Source: Axinella damicornis
Lineage: Eukaryota > Porifera > Demospongiae > Axinellida > Axinellidae
Assembly (NCBI GenBank): GCA_963931865.1
Contig: OZ007505.1
Span: forward strand, 496,001 to 560,000
Length of the DNA stretch: 64,000 nt
Reading direction: 5' to 3'
A model generated the notes under the pieces. That model saw nothing but the letters and a program-made list of their open reading frames with translations. It had not been told where the DNA came from and searched no databases. A program made the translations under genes and the position numbers. Within the stretch, counting starts at the first letter, position 1, and the number at the start of each line of letters is the position of its first letter. Below are positions 41,639 through 53,144 of the stretch, one piece after another.

Positions 41639-42870
41639 AGCAGCATGTAACAAGATTGTAGAAACTTCAATTACCTAATGAATCTTAGTGTGTGAAGTGC
41701 AGCATGGCATTAAGTGATTGGTTTTGTCAATCTGTCGTGTCTAGCTAGCTGTTTGTGTACCTGACAGAATTTGAAGTTAAAGGCATTTCGTTTCATTGTA
41801 TTTCAGCTATTTGGTATTCTTCACGATAGTTGGAATCTGGAGCAGGTACTCAGAAGCTCCACCGTGTAGAGAACAATATGGACTTTGGTGACAAATATTA
41901 AGCTGTAGGTTCCAAAGACGAAATGCAGAATTTAGGGAAACCATGCAGGGGTGCTGACAATTTGCAACAGTTATTGTACTGCAAAAATTATAACTATTGA
42001 AACAGTTAGCCATTGCAAAATAGAAGTAACACCAAAATCCTAAGTCATCCGAAGGACCAGACCACGCAGCAGTCCAGAAGAGGGGTGCATGGGGGGTTGA
42101 AGAATGGCAATCCCAGATAGTGGACAGATCTAGAGGACATACCGGGTAGACTTTCACCTCCTGAACCACTCAGCAAATAAATCTGGAATGCAACCAGTGG
42201 CCGGCTGGTGGTATTTCCTGCAATATGGCACTCTGATATACGGCTGTGTCCATGAACGTCTAATATGCAAGATGGCCGTCCAGAGGTGCATGGCAGACAC
42301 CTTCCAAGTATTATGTGAATGTGTGACGTGGTCATCGTGGTATAGTCAGTAACGTGGTGCACATTCTCAAACATTGATGTACATTGTACCAGGAGGTATT
42401 TCCATTTCCAATTACAGCAAGTACAAAATTACCATTACAGGTCAAAGGTCAAGTGACTCCATTATAGGAGCCCATATTATCAGGCAGTGTTTGTTCTAGC
42501 TGAGTGAATGCGGAAGTCTGCATGAGATTCTAAGAACGGATGTGAATGACACGTCAGCTACGTACATGCTGACAGTACTGTAGAGAGTTATGTATTAGAC
42601 TCATCTACATACTGATTGGCAGGACCATGTGTGTACTCCTGGTAGTTTAACCATTTACTTTAGGGCATGCATCAATCAATGCACATATTATGTGAGAGTG
42701 AGTACTCATTGACAGTCAAACTCGTGCCCATGGCCAAGTCTTCAGGTGAAGGATGAAATGAGATGAAAAAGATAGACCAGGTATTTTTTCCCCAGAAAAT
42801 GGTCAGAGAACTAGGAATCAATGTATAGCAAGTGAATATAATATAGTACCAGTAGCTGACACCGTAGCTG
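41639..42870. other. Intergenic, LamG-BTB to TAF8 3' ends
   Basis: Converging 3' flanks. No exon, array or palindrome is recognised. 42665-42860 is the 3' flank whose duplicate lies at 33655-33880. Confidence 0.6.
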
Positions 42871-43136
42871 CTATAATGGCTTTAGCTTTATCCGTTTGGC
42901 TGGCTTCAGAAACGGGTTCTCATATGTTTCAGGTGGAGTGAGTGATGACACAGTACCATCTCCACTGGAATCATTTGAATTTTCCTCCTGAGAATCTGAT
43001 TGGCTATTACTGGCAGATGAATCCCTCTCATTGGTCAATTTCCGGGATGCTATGGTATCTGCCTGGTCCTCTGGGGAGGGCATCAGTGCTTGCAGGTAGA
43101 GGGGAGTGGATGGACTGGGAGCTAAAACAACTGGTA

Positions 43137-43196
<60 letters not shown>

Positions 43197-43224
43197 GTGT
43201 GTGTGTATGTGAGAGTGTGTGTGC

Positions 43225-43267
<43 letters not shown>

Positions 43268-43594
43268 TGTTTGAAATTACATGCACAGAACATCTCAGTC
43301 ACTTCACACAGGGAATTTTTACGTTGGGTGATGTTTTGTAATGCTGTGTGAAATCCACCGTATCTAACTACTCCACAGCCCTGCGGCTCTCAGCAGACAC
43401 CCCAGTCCACTGACGGTGCTCACCAGTAAAGACACCATAGGGGTCAGCTTCTCCAAAGATGGCACGGGAAGGCCTCGTCTTAGCTAGTAGTTTGGAAAGA
43501 CCTTTTCGAGCATTCCGTTTCTGAGTTGCTAGCTTCTGTCTCACCAATCTGTAGTCATTAACAGGTGTTGCAAAGGTCTGTGGTATACGTGCGT

Positions 43595-43626
<32 letters not shown>

Positions 43627-45019
43627 GATAATAGAATATACCAGCGAACAAACTAAGTTTTCTGTGTTATAGTAATGAGTTCAAACATGTAGTATACCGT
43701 AAGAATGAGGTGTGTGTATTCACTCACAGCAGTCTTGATGTAGGTGTGGGGGTCTGGGAAGGGAGGAAGGTATGAGGGGACATTGGGGAGGCGCTGCAGC
43801 TTCGTACCAACTTGTAAGCACCTTGGTTGTGGTTGCATATAATTCTTCAGTTCTAAAAGAAACAACCAAATTTAGCATGTCACATGAAACCCCTCTCCTC
43901 CCTCCCACCCTCCTCCCTTACGTCTGGGCAGGTGCCTTCTCTGGGGTCTCTTGAAATACTCGGGCAGGGAAGTGACATTTGCGCCTGTAAGGAAACGACA
44001 GCAAGCAACACTAAAACAGGTGTTGCCCGGGCCATACCCCAAACTACACTAGTACTACAATGACATCACACTGCAGAACATGAAACATGGAAAGACAAAG
44101 AACAGCTCCATCTCGAGAACTATGCACATCAGTCTTGCACCATTCCGGTGATTTTCTGCATGCAGTGAGGTGAGGTGTACAGTAGTTATGCCTCTCATCC
44201 CATCCCAGGTTTAGTAACGACCGTTGTAGACTGGGCCATTGGGGGTGGGGGGATACCTTAGTCTTCGTTACTTGCCACTCCCACTACTAGCTCACCATTG
44301 CACAAATCCAGTTATGCAACCATAAGCCTGGTTGCATAACCTACCTGCACAAAGCTTGGCTACCTGGCTAATTGTACAGCCGGGTACATGCAGCTTTAAC
44401 TTTAAGCAGTCCAATTGTGCAACCACAAGCTTAAAGGCATCCCCTAACCATTCCTTTGCATTCTCCACCACGCCATTACACTTAGAATAAAACCACTTGA
44501 ATTGCACAATTATTGGTTACGTAACTGAGTGACTTGCTGATTGTGCAAACGGTCAATGGTTGGACAAGAGTGCAGCACATACGTTCAACAAACCTAGCCT
44601 CATTCCCAGGCTCCTCAATGGCTTTCTGCTACATACTGTACAGTGACAAAAAGCTGGGGGGAGCCGGGTAGTGCGGTTACGGTAAACCCAGAACCCGCAC
44701 GTGGAACTGGAAGGGGGTGGGGACTTGACTTACCAGCATCAACTAACGCCAACTGCACGTCAGAGAGCGTAGGCTCAGTCCTGGAAGCTACTTCACTGTA
44801 CACCCTGGCTGTTCGACCAAGCTCCGTTATGTCTGGAGAGGGGGCGTAATGGTGAGGGTGACGTGCATTATTTAGAGACACTTCCTTTATCTACTCACAG
44901 CTCTGCAGAATCTCGCTCAGAACGCCCAAGGCGTCTCTCTCGGAGCTCAGGAACCCCGCCTCTACGCATAGCGCCCCCACAGCGGCTTGTAAAGCCTGCC
45001 TCCTCGCTTCCTCCACCAT
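42871..45019 (-). CDS. TAF8: TAF8, TFIID subunit with histone fold (about 270 aa)
   Basis: Six exons: 45019-44899, 44832-44734, 43984-43922, 43852-43728, 43577-43424 and 43121-42871. All are in phase. Exons 1-2 form the N-terminal histone fold ([10 protein letters not shown], then [14 protein letters not shown]). Exon 4 holds the diagnostic [10 protein letters not shown]. The tail ends in [13 protein letters not shown], like the nuclear signal of vertebrate TAF8. TAF8 pairs with TAF10 and joins TFIID for RNA polymerase II initiation. The gene is slightly shorter than the human protein (about 310 aa). Confidence 0.95.
43139..43264. repeat. (GT)n microsatellite
   Basis: About 120 bases of GT with a few substitutions. 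On the TAF8 (minus) sense it lies just upstream of the last exon. Confidence 0.97.
43595..43625. repeat. Poly-G run, 31 bases
   Basis: On the TAF8 sense strand this is poly-C, 18 bases upstream of the acceptor of exon 43577-43424. Confidence 0.95.
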
Positions 45020-45098
45020 CACTGCTCATACATAAGTATACGAGAAAGTACGGTAATGCACGGAGTTTTGGACGAAGGAGATCACGTGGCATGTAGAA
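45020..45098. promoter_or_regulatory. Shared TAF8/COPS8 bidirectional promoter with E-box
   Basis: Only 79 bases separate the divergent start codons. A palindromic CACGTG (45083-45088), inside atcacgtggc, is a bHLH-zip (USF/MYC/TFE-type) site and the one recognisable element. No TATA box is evident. Confidence 0.65.
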
Positions 45099-48000
45099 AT
45101 GGAGGGTCTGTTGAAAACTGGGGATTACAAGGCACTTGCTGAACACTGCGAGCAAGAGGAACTGAAGGTAGGCAAGCTCCAGGCGCGGGGAAAGGAATAG
45201 GATCTTCAGGGGATGGGGTTACAGTTTAAGCCTCATTGTTGGAGTCTCCATTATCCCCCAATACTGAGGCCATCCTAGAGTGGGTTCAGTGCCTGGGAGC
45301 AGTGGTAGTTCCCAGCTCCCAGGATGATGTCCGTGTGAACCGTTGCTGCACCAGTAGTCTTGTTCCCAGACCCCGAACGTGCACCTGCACGTTCGGGGTC
45401 TGGGAACGACACTACTGCACCAGTAGTCTCGCAAGCCACACCCTTCACACTGGAGGAAGCATCTGGTCACGTGCCTGCATTCACCCACTGCAAGTGGTGG
45501 TCACTCCAATAATCACCGTACTTAGAGTGGGAATTGTTACCCCATATACTGTGGATGTAGGTGTGGCATGGGTGTGGCTTACTCCGTATTCTACAAAGAA
45601 AAAGTCACACAGTCACGGCAGATTTTGCTACAGTCACAGAGTCACCGGCAAATTAGCAGTGTGGTCACACAGTGATGCGTGACCCCAGTTAATAAGGCAC
45701 GTATAGTCTCGGAACCAGACCCTTTGCGCAGGGGAGGAGGAAAGGGTCTGGGCACCATCTTACATTCGAGTTGTCCTCACGGAATGTAATTATGCGTGGT
45801 AATTAGCGATCAACTGCGATACCACGCGTACGATCTGCTCGTTGCTCTCCTCGACTTTTGTCAGACTAGTCGCTGGCGACACCGAAAGTCTGGAGAAAAA
45901 TCATTTCCGTGACGTCATTCACAATCAACGCTTCTGATTCGTTAGGTCAACATTCCGACCTGGGGACAACTCGAATGTAAGATTGTGCCCAGACCCTTTC
46001 CTCCTCCCCCGCGCAAAGGGTCTGGTTCCGAGACTAAGGCACGTATTGGAGAGACCACCCTTTCACTGGACTGCTGGCATGATTCGGTGATGGCAAATGA
46101 CATGGAAATGGTTTCTCACCAGGCATCGGTGTCTCTACCAACCGGATACGGCAAATCAATCGTTGCACTATGCTTTATTACCCTGCAGTGCTGTGTTATA
46201 GTGGATACCCTACAACGGCTGATAGAGCTGTCGCTGTATGCTTGTAGACGTTATAGAATGAACGTGATGTGGAGGGTAACGGTGAGTGTAATTGCTGTGT
46301 CTGCACCACAGGCACCGAATGGAGTAGCCAGTCCGGAGGTCTACAGCACCCTGCTGGGCGTCTACCTGCTGCAGAATGAACTGTGAGCTGTGACTCAGAG
46401 TAGATGTAAAAGTCTCTCTAATGGTCATAATGTGACTCATAGTAGATCTAAAGTGTCTCTAATGGTCATAATCGAAGGAGGGGGTTCTCCCATACACAGT
46501 GACAGTTGGGTTAATGATCATGGCTGCATTTTGGTCAGCAGTTATGGTAGCAAACAGAGTATGTGCCCCTGTAGCTTACTGGTGGACTAACAGAGTATGT
46601 GCCCCTGTAGCTTACTGGTGGACTAACAGAGTATGTGCCCCTGTAGCTTACTGGTGGACTAACAGAGTATGTGCCCCTGTAGCTTACTGGTGGACTAACA
46701 GAGTATGTGCCCCTGTAGCTTACTGGTGGACTAACAGAGTATGTGCCCCTGTAGCTTACTGGTGGACTAACAGAGTATGTGCCCATGTAGCTTACTGGTG
46801 GACTAACAGAGTATGTGCCCCTGTAGCTTACTGGTGGACTAACAGAGTATGTGCCCCTGTAGCTTACTGGTGGACTAACAGAGTATGTGCCCCTGTAGCT
46901 TACTGGTGGACTAACAGAGTATGTGCCCCTGTAGCTTACTGGTGGACTAACAGAGTATGTGCCCCTGTAGCTTACTGGTGGACCTATACTTTATCTGTTG
47001 CAGGGACCACGCTAAGTTGCTGTGGCAGAGAATACCAAAGTCAGTGAAGCAGTCTAACGGAGAAATCCCAGAGCTCTGGGAGATTGGGAAGAGACTATGG
47101 CGGAGAGACTTTGCCGCCATCTATGAGCTAGCTCAGAATCCTTCATGGCCACGTCACTTAGCACCTTTAGTAACCAGTTTAGTAGGTGAGACCCAATGGA
47201 GCAGGCATTTGTGACTGCATAAAATTTAATGTTCTGATATTTAAGCAGATGTCTCCAATAGGCAGTCTTGAGCTCTGGTTGCTATGGCTCAACTAATAAG
47301 TCATTTACAAGGTCAGGCATCCAGCAATGAACACTGGCAAGAGTACATGATAACATCATTGTCATTGTGGGGTGGACGATGATGTCATCATGCGCTCTTG
47401 GTGTACCGGTGGTGGTTATCATTGTATGTGTGTGCCTGTGGTAGCTTCACAGAGGCAGACAGCTGCGTTCTCAGCTCTGTACACAGGCCTCAACATGTTG
47501 CTTGTTGGCACCATGGCACAGTGGTCGTCAATTACACAAGGCCATGTGCTAGAGCACGATACAGAGAGAGAGTAAGTGCTTGGTTTGTCTACTGAAGGAT
47601 TCCATTTCATCCTCACCAGAGAGAGTGCGACAGCGAGTCATAGCCCTGGTGGGCAAGGCGTACTCCGCCATCAGAATATCAGAGCTCTGCACGCTCTTGG
47701 GCAAGTCAGAAGCAGACGTTAGACAAAGTGAGCAGTTTGTGCATGAGATGTTTATTAAGTGATGTCCACGGCAGTGACTGTGTTATACTCTTCTTAATGT
47801 GTGTGTGTGTGTGTGTGCATACAGTTGCAGAAGAGAGAGGCTGGGAGTTGGATGAGCAAAACAGTATCTTCAGACCTAAACCACCACCAGGTATGCCCGG
47901 CCACATTGGGTCAGGATATTGTAGGGCTTAACGTAGGCCAACTGTCATTTACCTTCTCCCTCCTCCCTCACCTTGTCTTTGTCCCTCCCTCCTTCTCTTT

Positions 48001-48385
48001 CCTCCCTCCCTGTCCCTCCTCCCTCCCTGTCCCTCCTCCCTCCCTGTCCCTCCTCCCTCCCTGTCCCTCCTCCCTCCCTGTCCCTCCTCCCTCCCTGTCC
48101 CTCCTCCCTCCCTGTCCCTCCTCCCTCCCTATCTCTCCTCCCTCCCTGTCCCTCCTCCCTCCCTGTCCCTCCTCCCTCCCTGTCCCTCCTCCCTCCCTAT
48201 CTCTCCTCCCCCCTCCCTACCTCCCTCCCTACCTCCCTCCCTCCCTCCCTAATGTCCCTCCTCCCCCCTCCTCCCTTCCTCTCTTTGTCTGTCTCTCCCA
48301 CTCAGCCCCAGAAGCTGCTGCACTAGTGGATCATCATGAAAGATTACAAAGGCTAACGGACATCATATCCTTCCTAGAAAACTAG
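45099..48385 (+). CDS. COPS8: COP9 signalosome subunit 8 (about 190 aa)
   Basis: Six exons: 45099-45167, 46312-46382, 47004-47185, 47620-47727, 47825-47890 and 48306-48385, all in phase. Exon 2 has S-P-E-V-Y-S-T-L-L-G-V-Y-L-L-Q-N; exon 3 L-L-W-Q-R-I-P and L-W-R-R-D-F-A-A-I-Y, the helical-repeat/PCI core. The C-terminus L-Q-R-L-T-D-I-I-S-F-L-E-N is the conserved end of CSN8. The COP9 signalosome removes Nedd8 from cullins; CSN8 is its smallest PCI subunit. Introns hold MITEs (intron 1), a 36-bp array (intron 2) and a C/T-rich tract (intron 5). Divergent from TAF8. Confidence 0.95.
45355..45414. mobile_element. 60-bp palindromic MITE with a 9-bp target duplication
   Basis: tagtcttgttcccagacccc pairs with ggggtctgggaacgacacta. 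It is flanked by ctgcaccag on both sides. A further tagtctcgcaagcc fragment starts at 45425. Located in COPS8 intron 1. Confidence 0.92.
45704..46036. mobile_element. 333-bp MITE with a 9-bp target duplication
   Basis: tagtctcggaaccagaccct pairs with agggtctggttccgagacta, with inner arms cttacattcgag/ctcgaatgtaag. It is flanked by aggcacgta on both sides, exact. Located in COPS8 intron 1. No ORF. Confidence 0.94.
46552..46985. repeat. 36-bp minisatellite, 12 copies, in COPS8 intron 2
   Basis: The unit contains gagtatgtgcccctgtagct. As 36 is a multiple of 3, one plus frame reads a 12-residue repeat (T-N-R-V-C-A-P-V-A-Y-W-W). It is not joined to COPS8 coding frames, so the ORF is incidental. 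Confidence 0.95.
47945..48298. repeat. CCTCCCTGTCC-type low-complexity tract
   Basis: About 300 bases of C/T-rich repeats ending 8 bases before the acceptor of the last COPS8 exon. Confidence 0.95.
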
Positions 48386-49455
48386 CAGTTTATCCTTTAT
48401 TCTCTATTTGTCCTATTATTCAGTAGTTTTTGCATTAATTTGCACACTTTAATAGTATTGAAGTACAATATTTGTTTGTGAACAAATGTGCTTTCAAATG
48501 ATGTGTTGATGCACATTAATTATTGGTTTATGTGTCCATGATTTGATTAGGTTAGGTTGCCATAGCTACAAAGCTGGCAGCATCCAATCCAGGTTAAGTT
48601 AACATGGCGTGTCTACAAACTGGCAGTATCCATGGTTGCCATGGCTACAAAGGCTGGCAGTATCCAATGGTTGCAATGGCTACAAAGGCTGAGTCTACAT
48701 CAGCTGAAGCCGTTTCTACACTGGCGCAAAGTGAGTGTGTTGCAACTGAACTGCTGACCAGCAGAGAAAGGTTAGCTACAAGTCATTTGGTGATTAGAAG
48801 TGGGCTGCAAGCTTGCATGTGTAGAAGCTGGTTACCACAATATTCCCTACAGTAGGTTGCACAGCCTGGAATGTGGGGAAGGTATGCACATACTGATACG
48901 TGTGTGTGTGTGTGTGTGTGTGTGTGTAGCAATTGCTGTGCAATAGCCATGCACTTCGCTTCCTTTCGTAGCACTGGTCATTCAGGATTTCTTTTGATTG
49001 CTGGTATCAAGTCTAGATTGGACCAGGTAGCTGTGTGCAGACAACTGCATGGAGCACAGATTTTTCCCGGATCTTGAAAGTGGTCAATCATCCTGTCTCT
49101 CTTCTCCAGACCTGGCCTACAGGCTGTTTAATAAATGTCCTAGCTCAGGGGCAGAAATCACCTCTTTGACGAAGTATCACCACCCTTATTGTTTATCATA
49201 GAAGTGACAAACCATCATCGAGGAAGCGTCCCCATGATCACAAAGGCAGACTGCAACCATAAATTATATAGCGCATCTGATTCCTGTCTGAAACGCTAGT
49301 GACTGTTGAAATGAATGACTTCAAGGATATCACCATCTCATGCACTCAAGAATACTTTACATGCATACCCTGGCTACACAGTCTGTGGCTACACAGTCTG
49401 TGGCTACTATAGGTTATCAGTACAGTTCAATTGCAGTCAGTTGGCTGATATTCCT
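48386..49455. other. Intergenic, COPS8 to secreted-protein gene
   Basis: Repeated short blocks (ggcagtatccatggttgcc, gctacaaagg) at 48600-48700 and a (GT)n at 48901-48928. No gene seen. Confidence 0.6.
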
Positions 49456-50402
49456 TTAGGACGACACCGTCCATTGGCCATAGCCTTCGTATTCTGAGGG
49501 CCCACTACTGACACTGGTTCGTCGACCGTTTCTCACACACTCGAGAAATGCCTCTTCAGTGGTGACCCACACAATGCAGGAAGCAGACCCTTGACTGAAG
49601 GTAAAGCCAACAACAGCTCCACGCCGTCCTCTGGCACTTCCTGATGGACAGCTGTTGACCTTAGGATCCCAACCCCACACATACTGTATCTGAGGGACAA
49701 GAAAAGCCAATACTTGTATCCAATGCACTTTGTACACAAACAGTCATATAATAGTCTTGTGAAGTTGACACATGTAATAATCCACACTGCGCTCTTCCTC
49801 CATTTCACAAGCTATAGGTGCTGCCTTTCTTACGTACAATAGCGACTCACCCCTTGTCCTGACTGGTTCCATCCGTACCGGCAAGTAGCTCCAGTCATGT
49901 CAGGAGTGATACAATCGTCTATACGTTGCTGTGAGTCGAATCTCACCTTTTGCACTGCGTAGGTCTGACCTGGATCATACTTGGGATTGGGAGAGTACCA
50001 CTTAGCACCGTCACTGAATTGCGTTGTAGTACCATACCAATTCCCTGAATGGTCACCAGCCCAATTCTGCCAACCAGCTAGAGAGTTGTAGCCGCTAGTG
50101 TAGGTAAGAGCATTCACACAGGAAGACTGTGTAAGGGGCAAGTATCCGTGGTAGTCCTTGTTGGTCTGCACCTGACCGGCCAGGGAATTTTTCCCATTGT
50201 TATGACGATTCACCAGTGTACTGCAGAGGGTCTGCCTGTTCATTGGGGAACTGCCATGAAAGGTGAGGACAATGTTATCGTGTGTCACACCTGAGTAGAT
50301 CTCCTGCACGATGCTGCTGTATGCAGTGTCTCCTGGATAACAGTCCGCATGAGCATACCCAATAGCTCCCAGCACACACACCAACGTAGTCAATTGCATC
50401 AT
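49456..50402 (-). CDS. Secreted protein of unknown function, two exons, 261 aa
   Basis: Exon 1 is 50402-49851 (184 codons); exon 2 is 49689-49456. The start ATG opens a signal peptide, T-T-L-V-C-V-L-G-A-I-G-Y-A-H-A, with cleavage expected before D-C-Y-P-G. The mature part has eight or more Cys and many Gly, Asn, Ser and Trp (N-W-A-G-D-H-S-G-N-W-Y), and exon 2 starts Y-V-W-G-W-D-P-K. The Cys number and signal imply extracellular disulphide bonds. I do not recognise the family. Exon 2 has a damaged second copy upstream at 50985-51360, so the locus has duplicated. Confidence 0.75.
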
Positions 50403-50677
50403 GTTGTAACTCTATTCTGACAATCTTTACCTACACCTGCAATTGCAATACATGCAGCTGCAGATGATATTTGCTTGAGAGTAACCACTCTTATATACCA
50501 GGATGAAGCCATAATAATTGCACCCCACATACAGATGGAGGTGGTGGTTGCTACACCCTGCACCCTCTGGCCATTGCAGTGGGATGGTTTTTCCTAGTGT
50601 GTTCCCACAATGGTGAGTTATGTAACACACACTCCGCATGTATTTGTACCAATTGCACACATCAATCAGCGAATATA

Positions 50678-51248
50678 CTGGGGAATACTCCCCAGGCAGA
50701 CAGTATACAGAAGCTTAAGCAAACGCTATGCATCTAGATCTGCTGATTCATCTTCATGACTTCTGTTGCATTTGGGACTCAGTGGTGTCGTAAAGGGGAT
50801 CACCAATCGGCCTCTTGCTGCATGGGCTTCTGTGTATGAAGACTCTGGCCTAACCAAGTTTAATTTGGGACTGGAGTTGGGAATCAATCTGCTGTTGGAA
50901 CAATTAATGCAAACTATAGCTAGCTAGCTAGCTATACTGACTCTAAGTTCCTATATAGACACAATTTAGTACACAGTCCAATTTGCTTCATATCCTGAGG
51001 GCCCACTACTGACACTGGTTCGTAGACCATTTCTCACACACTTACTCTTCAGTGGTGACCCACACACCCCACAACTTGTTTAGGCCACATAGCTGAGTCT
51101 TCATACACAGAAACCCATGCAGCAATTGAGAGGATTGGTGATCCCCTTTACGACACCACTGAGTCCCAAATGCAACAGAAGTCATGAAGATGAATCAGCA
51201 GATGCATAGCATTTGCTTCTGTACTGTCTGTTGGGAGTATTCCCCAGA
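50678..51248. repeat. Long inverted repeat (arms about 170-180 bp)
   Basis: 50678-50856 and 51080-51248 are near-complements (for example gacttctgttgcatttggga against tcccaaatgcaacagaagtc). The right arm sits inside a copy of exon 2 of the secreted gene and splits it. Confidence 0.85.
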
Positions 51249-51360
51249 ACGCAGGAAGCAGACCCTTGACTGAAGGTAAAGCCCACAACAGCTCCACACC
51301 GTCCTCTGGCACTTCCTGATGGACAGCTGTTGTCCTTAGGATCCCAACCCCACACATAGC
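50985..51360 (-). pseudogene. Split pseudo-exon, copy of exon 2 of the secreted gene
   Basis: 51360-51250 encodes V-W-G-W-D-P-K-D-N-S-C-P-S-G, nearly identical to the working exon. 51075-50985 carries the matching 3' half (gggcccactactgacactgg on plus). An inverted-repeat arm lies between, and the 3' half has lost bases (actt-actcttcagt), breaking the frame. Confidence 0.8.
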
Positions 51361-51777
51361 TGCTGCATTGAAAAGTACCTACTAATACAAAAGCATCATG
51401 TACAGATGGTGCTACAGCTGTGCATGCTGCTCTCCATTGCAATCATAAGCTAAGCTTTGAAAGTCTCCATTAATAAGTAGCTACGGATCGATCTGGAAGT
51501 AAATTTCACTCCCACCTGCAAACTAGCTATGATGTAGCTAATTGGACCAGCTGTCACGAAATCCAAATATTATCTGGAAGATTCACGAAATTTTGTACCC
51601 ACTCCGCTATACAGTAGCTATAAACCTTATTGGTCAGCAAGTGATGCTCTCATATACGCTAGCATTATGGCCATGAATAATAGTATACAGAAAGTCCACA
51701 AACTATTAATAAAGTCACTAACTAGCTAGCTACTTCACAACAGTGATTATTAGCGTTCAGTGGGTTATCACCTTTAC

Positions 51778-52861
51778 CTAGTCATCAATCTTACTGAGGA
51801 GAGACCGAATAAAGTCTTTGGTGTCACGGGTAAAACTTGGACCGGCACACCGAGCTACACCACCCCTGCCTTGAACAATTCCAAGTTCATTGCACTCGAG
51901 TGGGCCTGGGCACTCAAGTTCAGCACAGGTTGTAAAGAAGATATGTCCCTCAAAGACAACTTCACGGCACACAAAAACAGGTAGACACCGACCACCTGTA
52001 CCAGAAACACTACGGAAGTCGGCCCAATGCATGACGTCGCAAACGGAGCATTCAGATCATCTGGAACATCAGACCATCTCTGCAACTTGAATTGGATTCT
52101 AGATCACAGCCAATAGTAAGACAAATGGGGACAAGGTAATTCCCACTATCATAAACATCAGCGCAGACCTCTGTCTCAGGGTCACCACATATCGTGGCTC
52201 CCGAGCTGCAAAAGAATGTATCTAGAGTGGGGAGTGTCTCTGCCACCTCTTGATGAAGGTACTGACACAAAAAACAAAAGGTTGCGAGAAGGTATGGATT
52301 GTGAAACACAGAGCGTTCCTTCAGGGCAGCTCAAGTCCTCACAAGAGAGTCCAATGCTTGTCACACATTGTGGTCCCTGTTCCATCTCAGCGCAAATAGA
52401 TCCCTCATCACACACCAACTGGTCACAGTTCCGTGCAGGTGAACACGTCACTCCCTCTCCTGTGCGTCTCTCTCGGCAGAACATGCCTGGTCCGCATGAT
52501 ATCTGACTGCAGTTGGCTGGAGGAGGGGGAAGAGCACACCTAGCCTGGATGTACTGCCGACACAGGGACCGTGAGAGATCTCCTGGGCAATTAGAGGCAG
52601 GCCTGACTTCTTCAACACACTGACGTGCCCCTGGACACATTTTATCACTGCACCTTTCAACAGGACAGCACATTCCGGCCTCTCCAAAAGAAGTTTGGTG
52701 TGCACAGACCAATGGCAAGGATTCTCCCGGCGATCAGCATTGATGAACCGTGCACACTGCTCCCCCGCACAGGTGTCCAGGCACTCAGCATTGGGACAGT
52801 CTTCCCGGGCAACAACAGCTGCTACCAACAGCAATGCTGGAAACAGGGACCAATGCATCAT
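51778..52861 (-). pseudogene. Secreted cysteine-rich multi-repeat protein gene with frame breaks
   Basis: The start at 52861 gives a signal peptide (L-F-P-A-L-L-L-V-A-A-V-V-A), then E-D-C-P-N-A-E-C-L-D-T-C-A. Four segments in different frames follow, all Cys-rich: to about 52720; 52718-52290 (C-G-P-G-M-F-C, C-D-E-G-S-I-C, C-P-E-G-T-L-C repeats); 52280-52052; and 52045-51778 (C-P-G-P-L-E-C). The spacing resembles follistatin/TIL-like extracellular repeats. At least three frame changes lack clear splice sites, so this is either a recent pseudogene, tiny introns I cannot define, or sequence error. Confidence 0.55.
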
Positions 52862-53090
52862 CAGGACAAAGTACATGTGACCTGGTTGGGCACAAGGTTT
52901 TTAGTTAATACCAACATAGCTACACAGCTATGAACACGTAGTAAATAGTCTCCACCACAAATGAGGTCTATCATCTTGTGATAAACCAGCAAAATTCATA
53001 GGTGTAAAGTAATTATGCAGACAATCTCCTGGAAGCTGCAGACCAGATGTGGTTGAGGTCACCCAAACTGTTATAGGTATGCAGGAATGC

Positions 53091-53144
53091 TAGCCTCGTA
53101 CCCAGGCCTTCAACCCCGCGATTGAAGGCCTGGGTACGAGGCTA
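53091..53144. mobile_element. 54-bp palindromic MITE with a 10-bp target duplication
   Basis: tagcctcgtacccaggcctt pairs with aaggcctgggtacgaggcta. It is flanked by gcaggaatgc on both sides. Confidence 0.93.

Noticed and set aside
46499..47047. 182-residue plus ORF with a perfect 12-residue repeat
   Set aside because: It lies in COPS8 intron 2, is not in phase with either neighbouring exon, and comes from a 36-bp DNA repeat.
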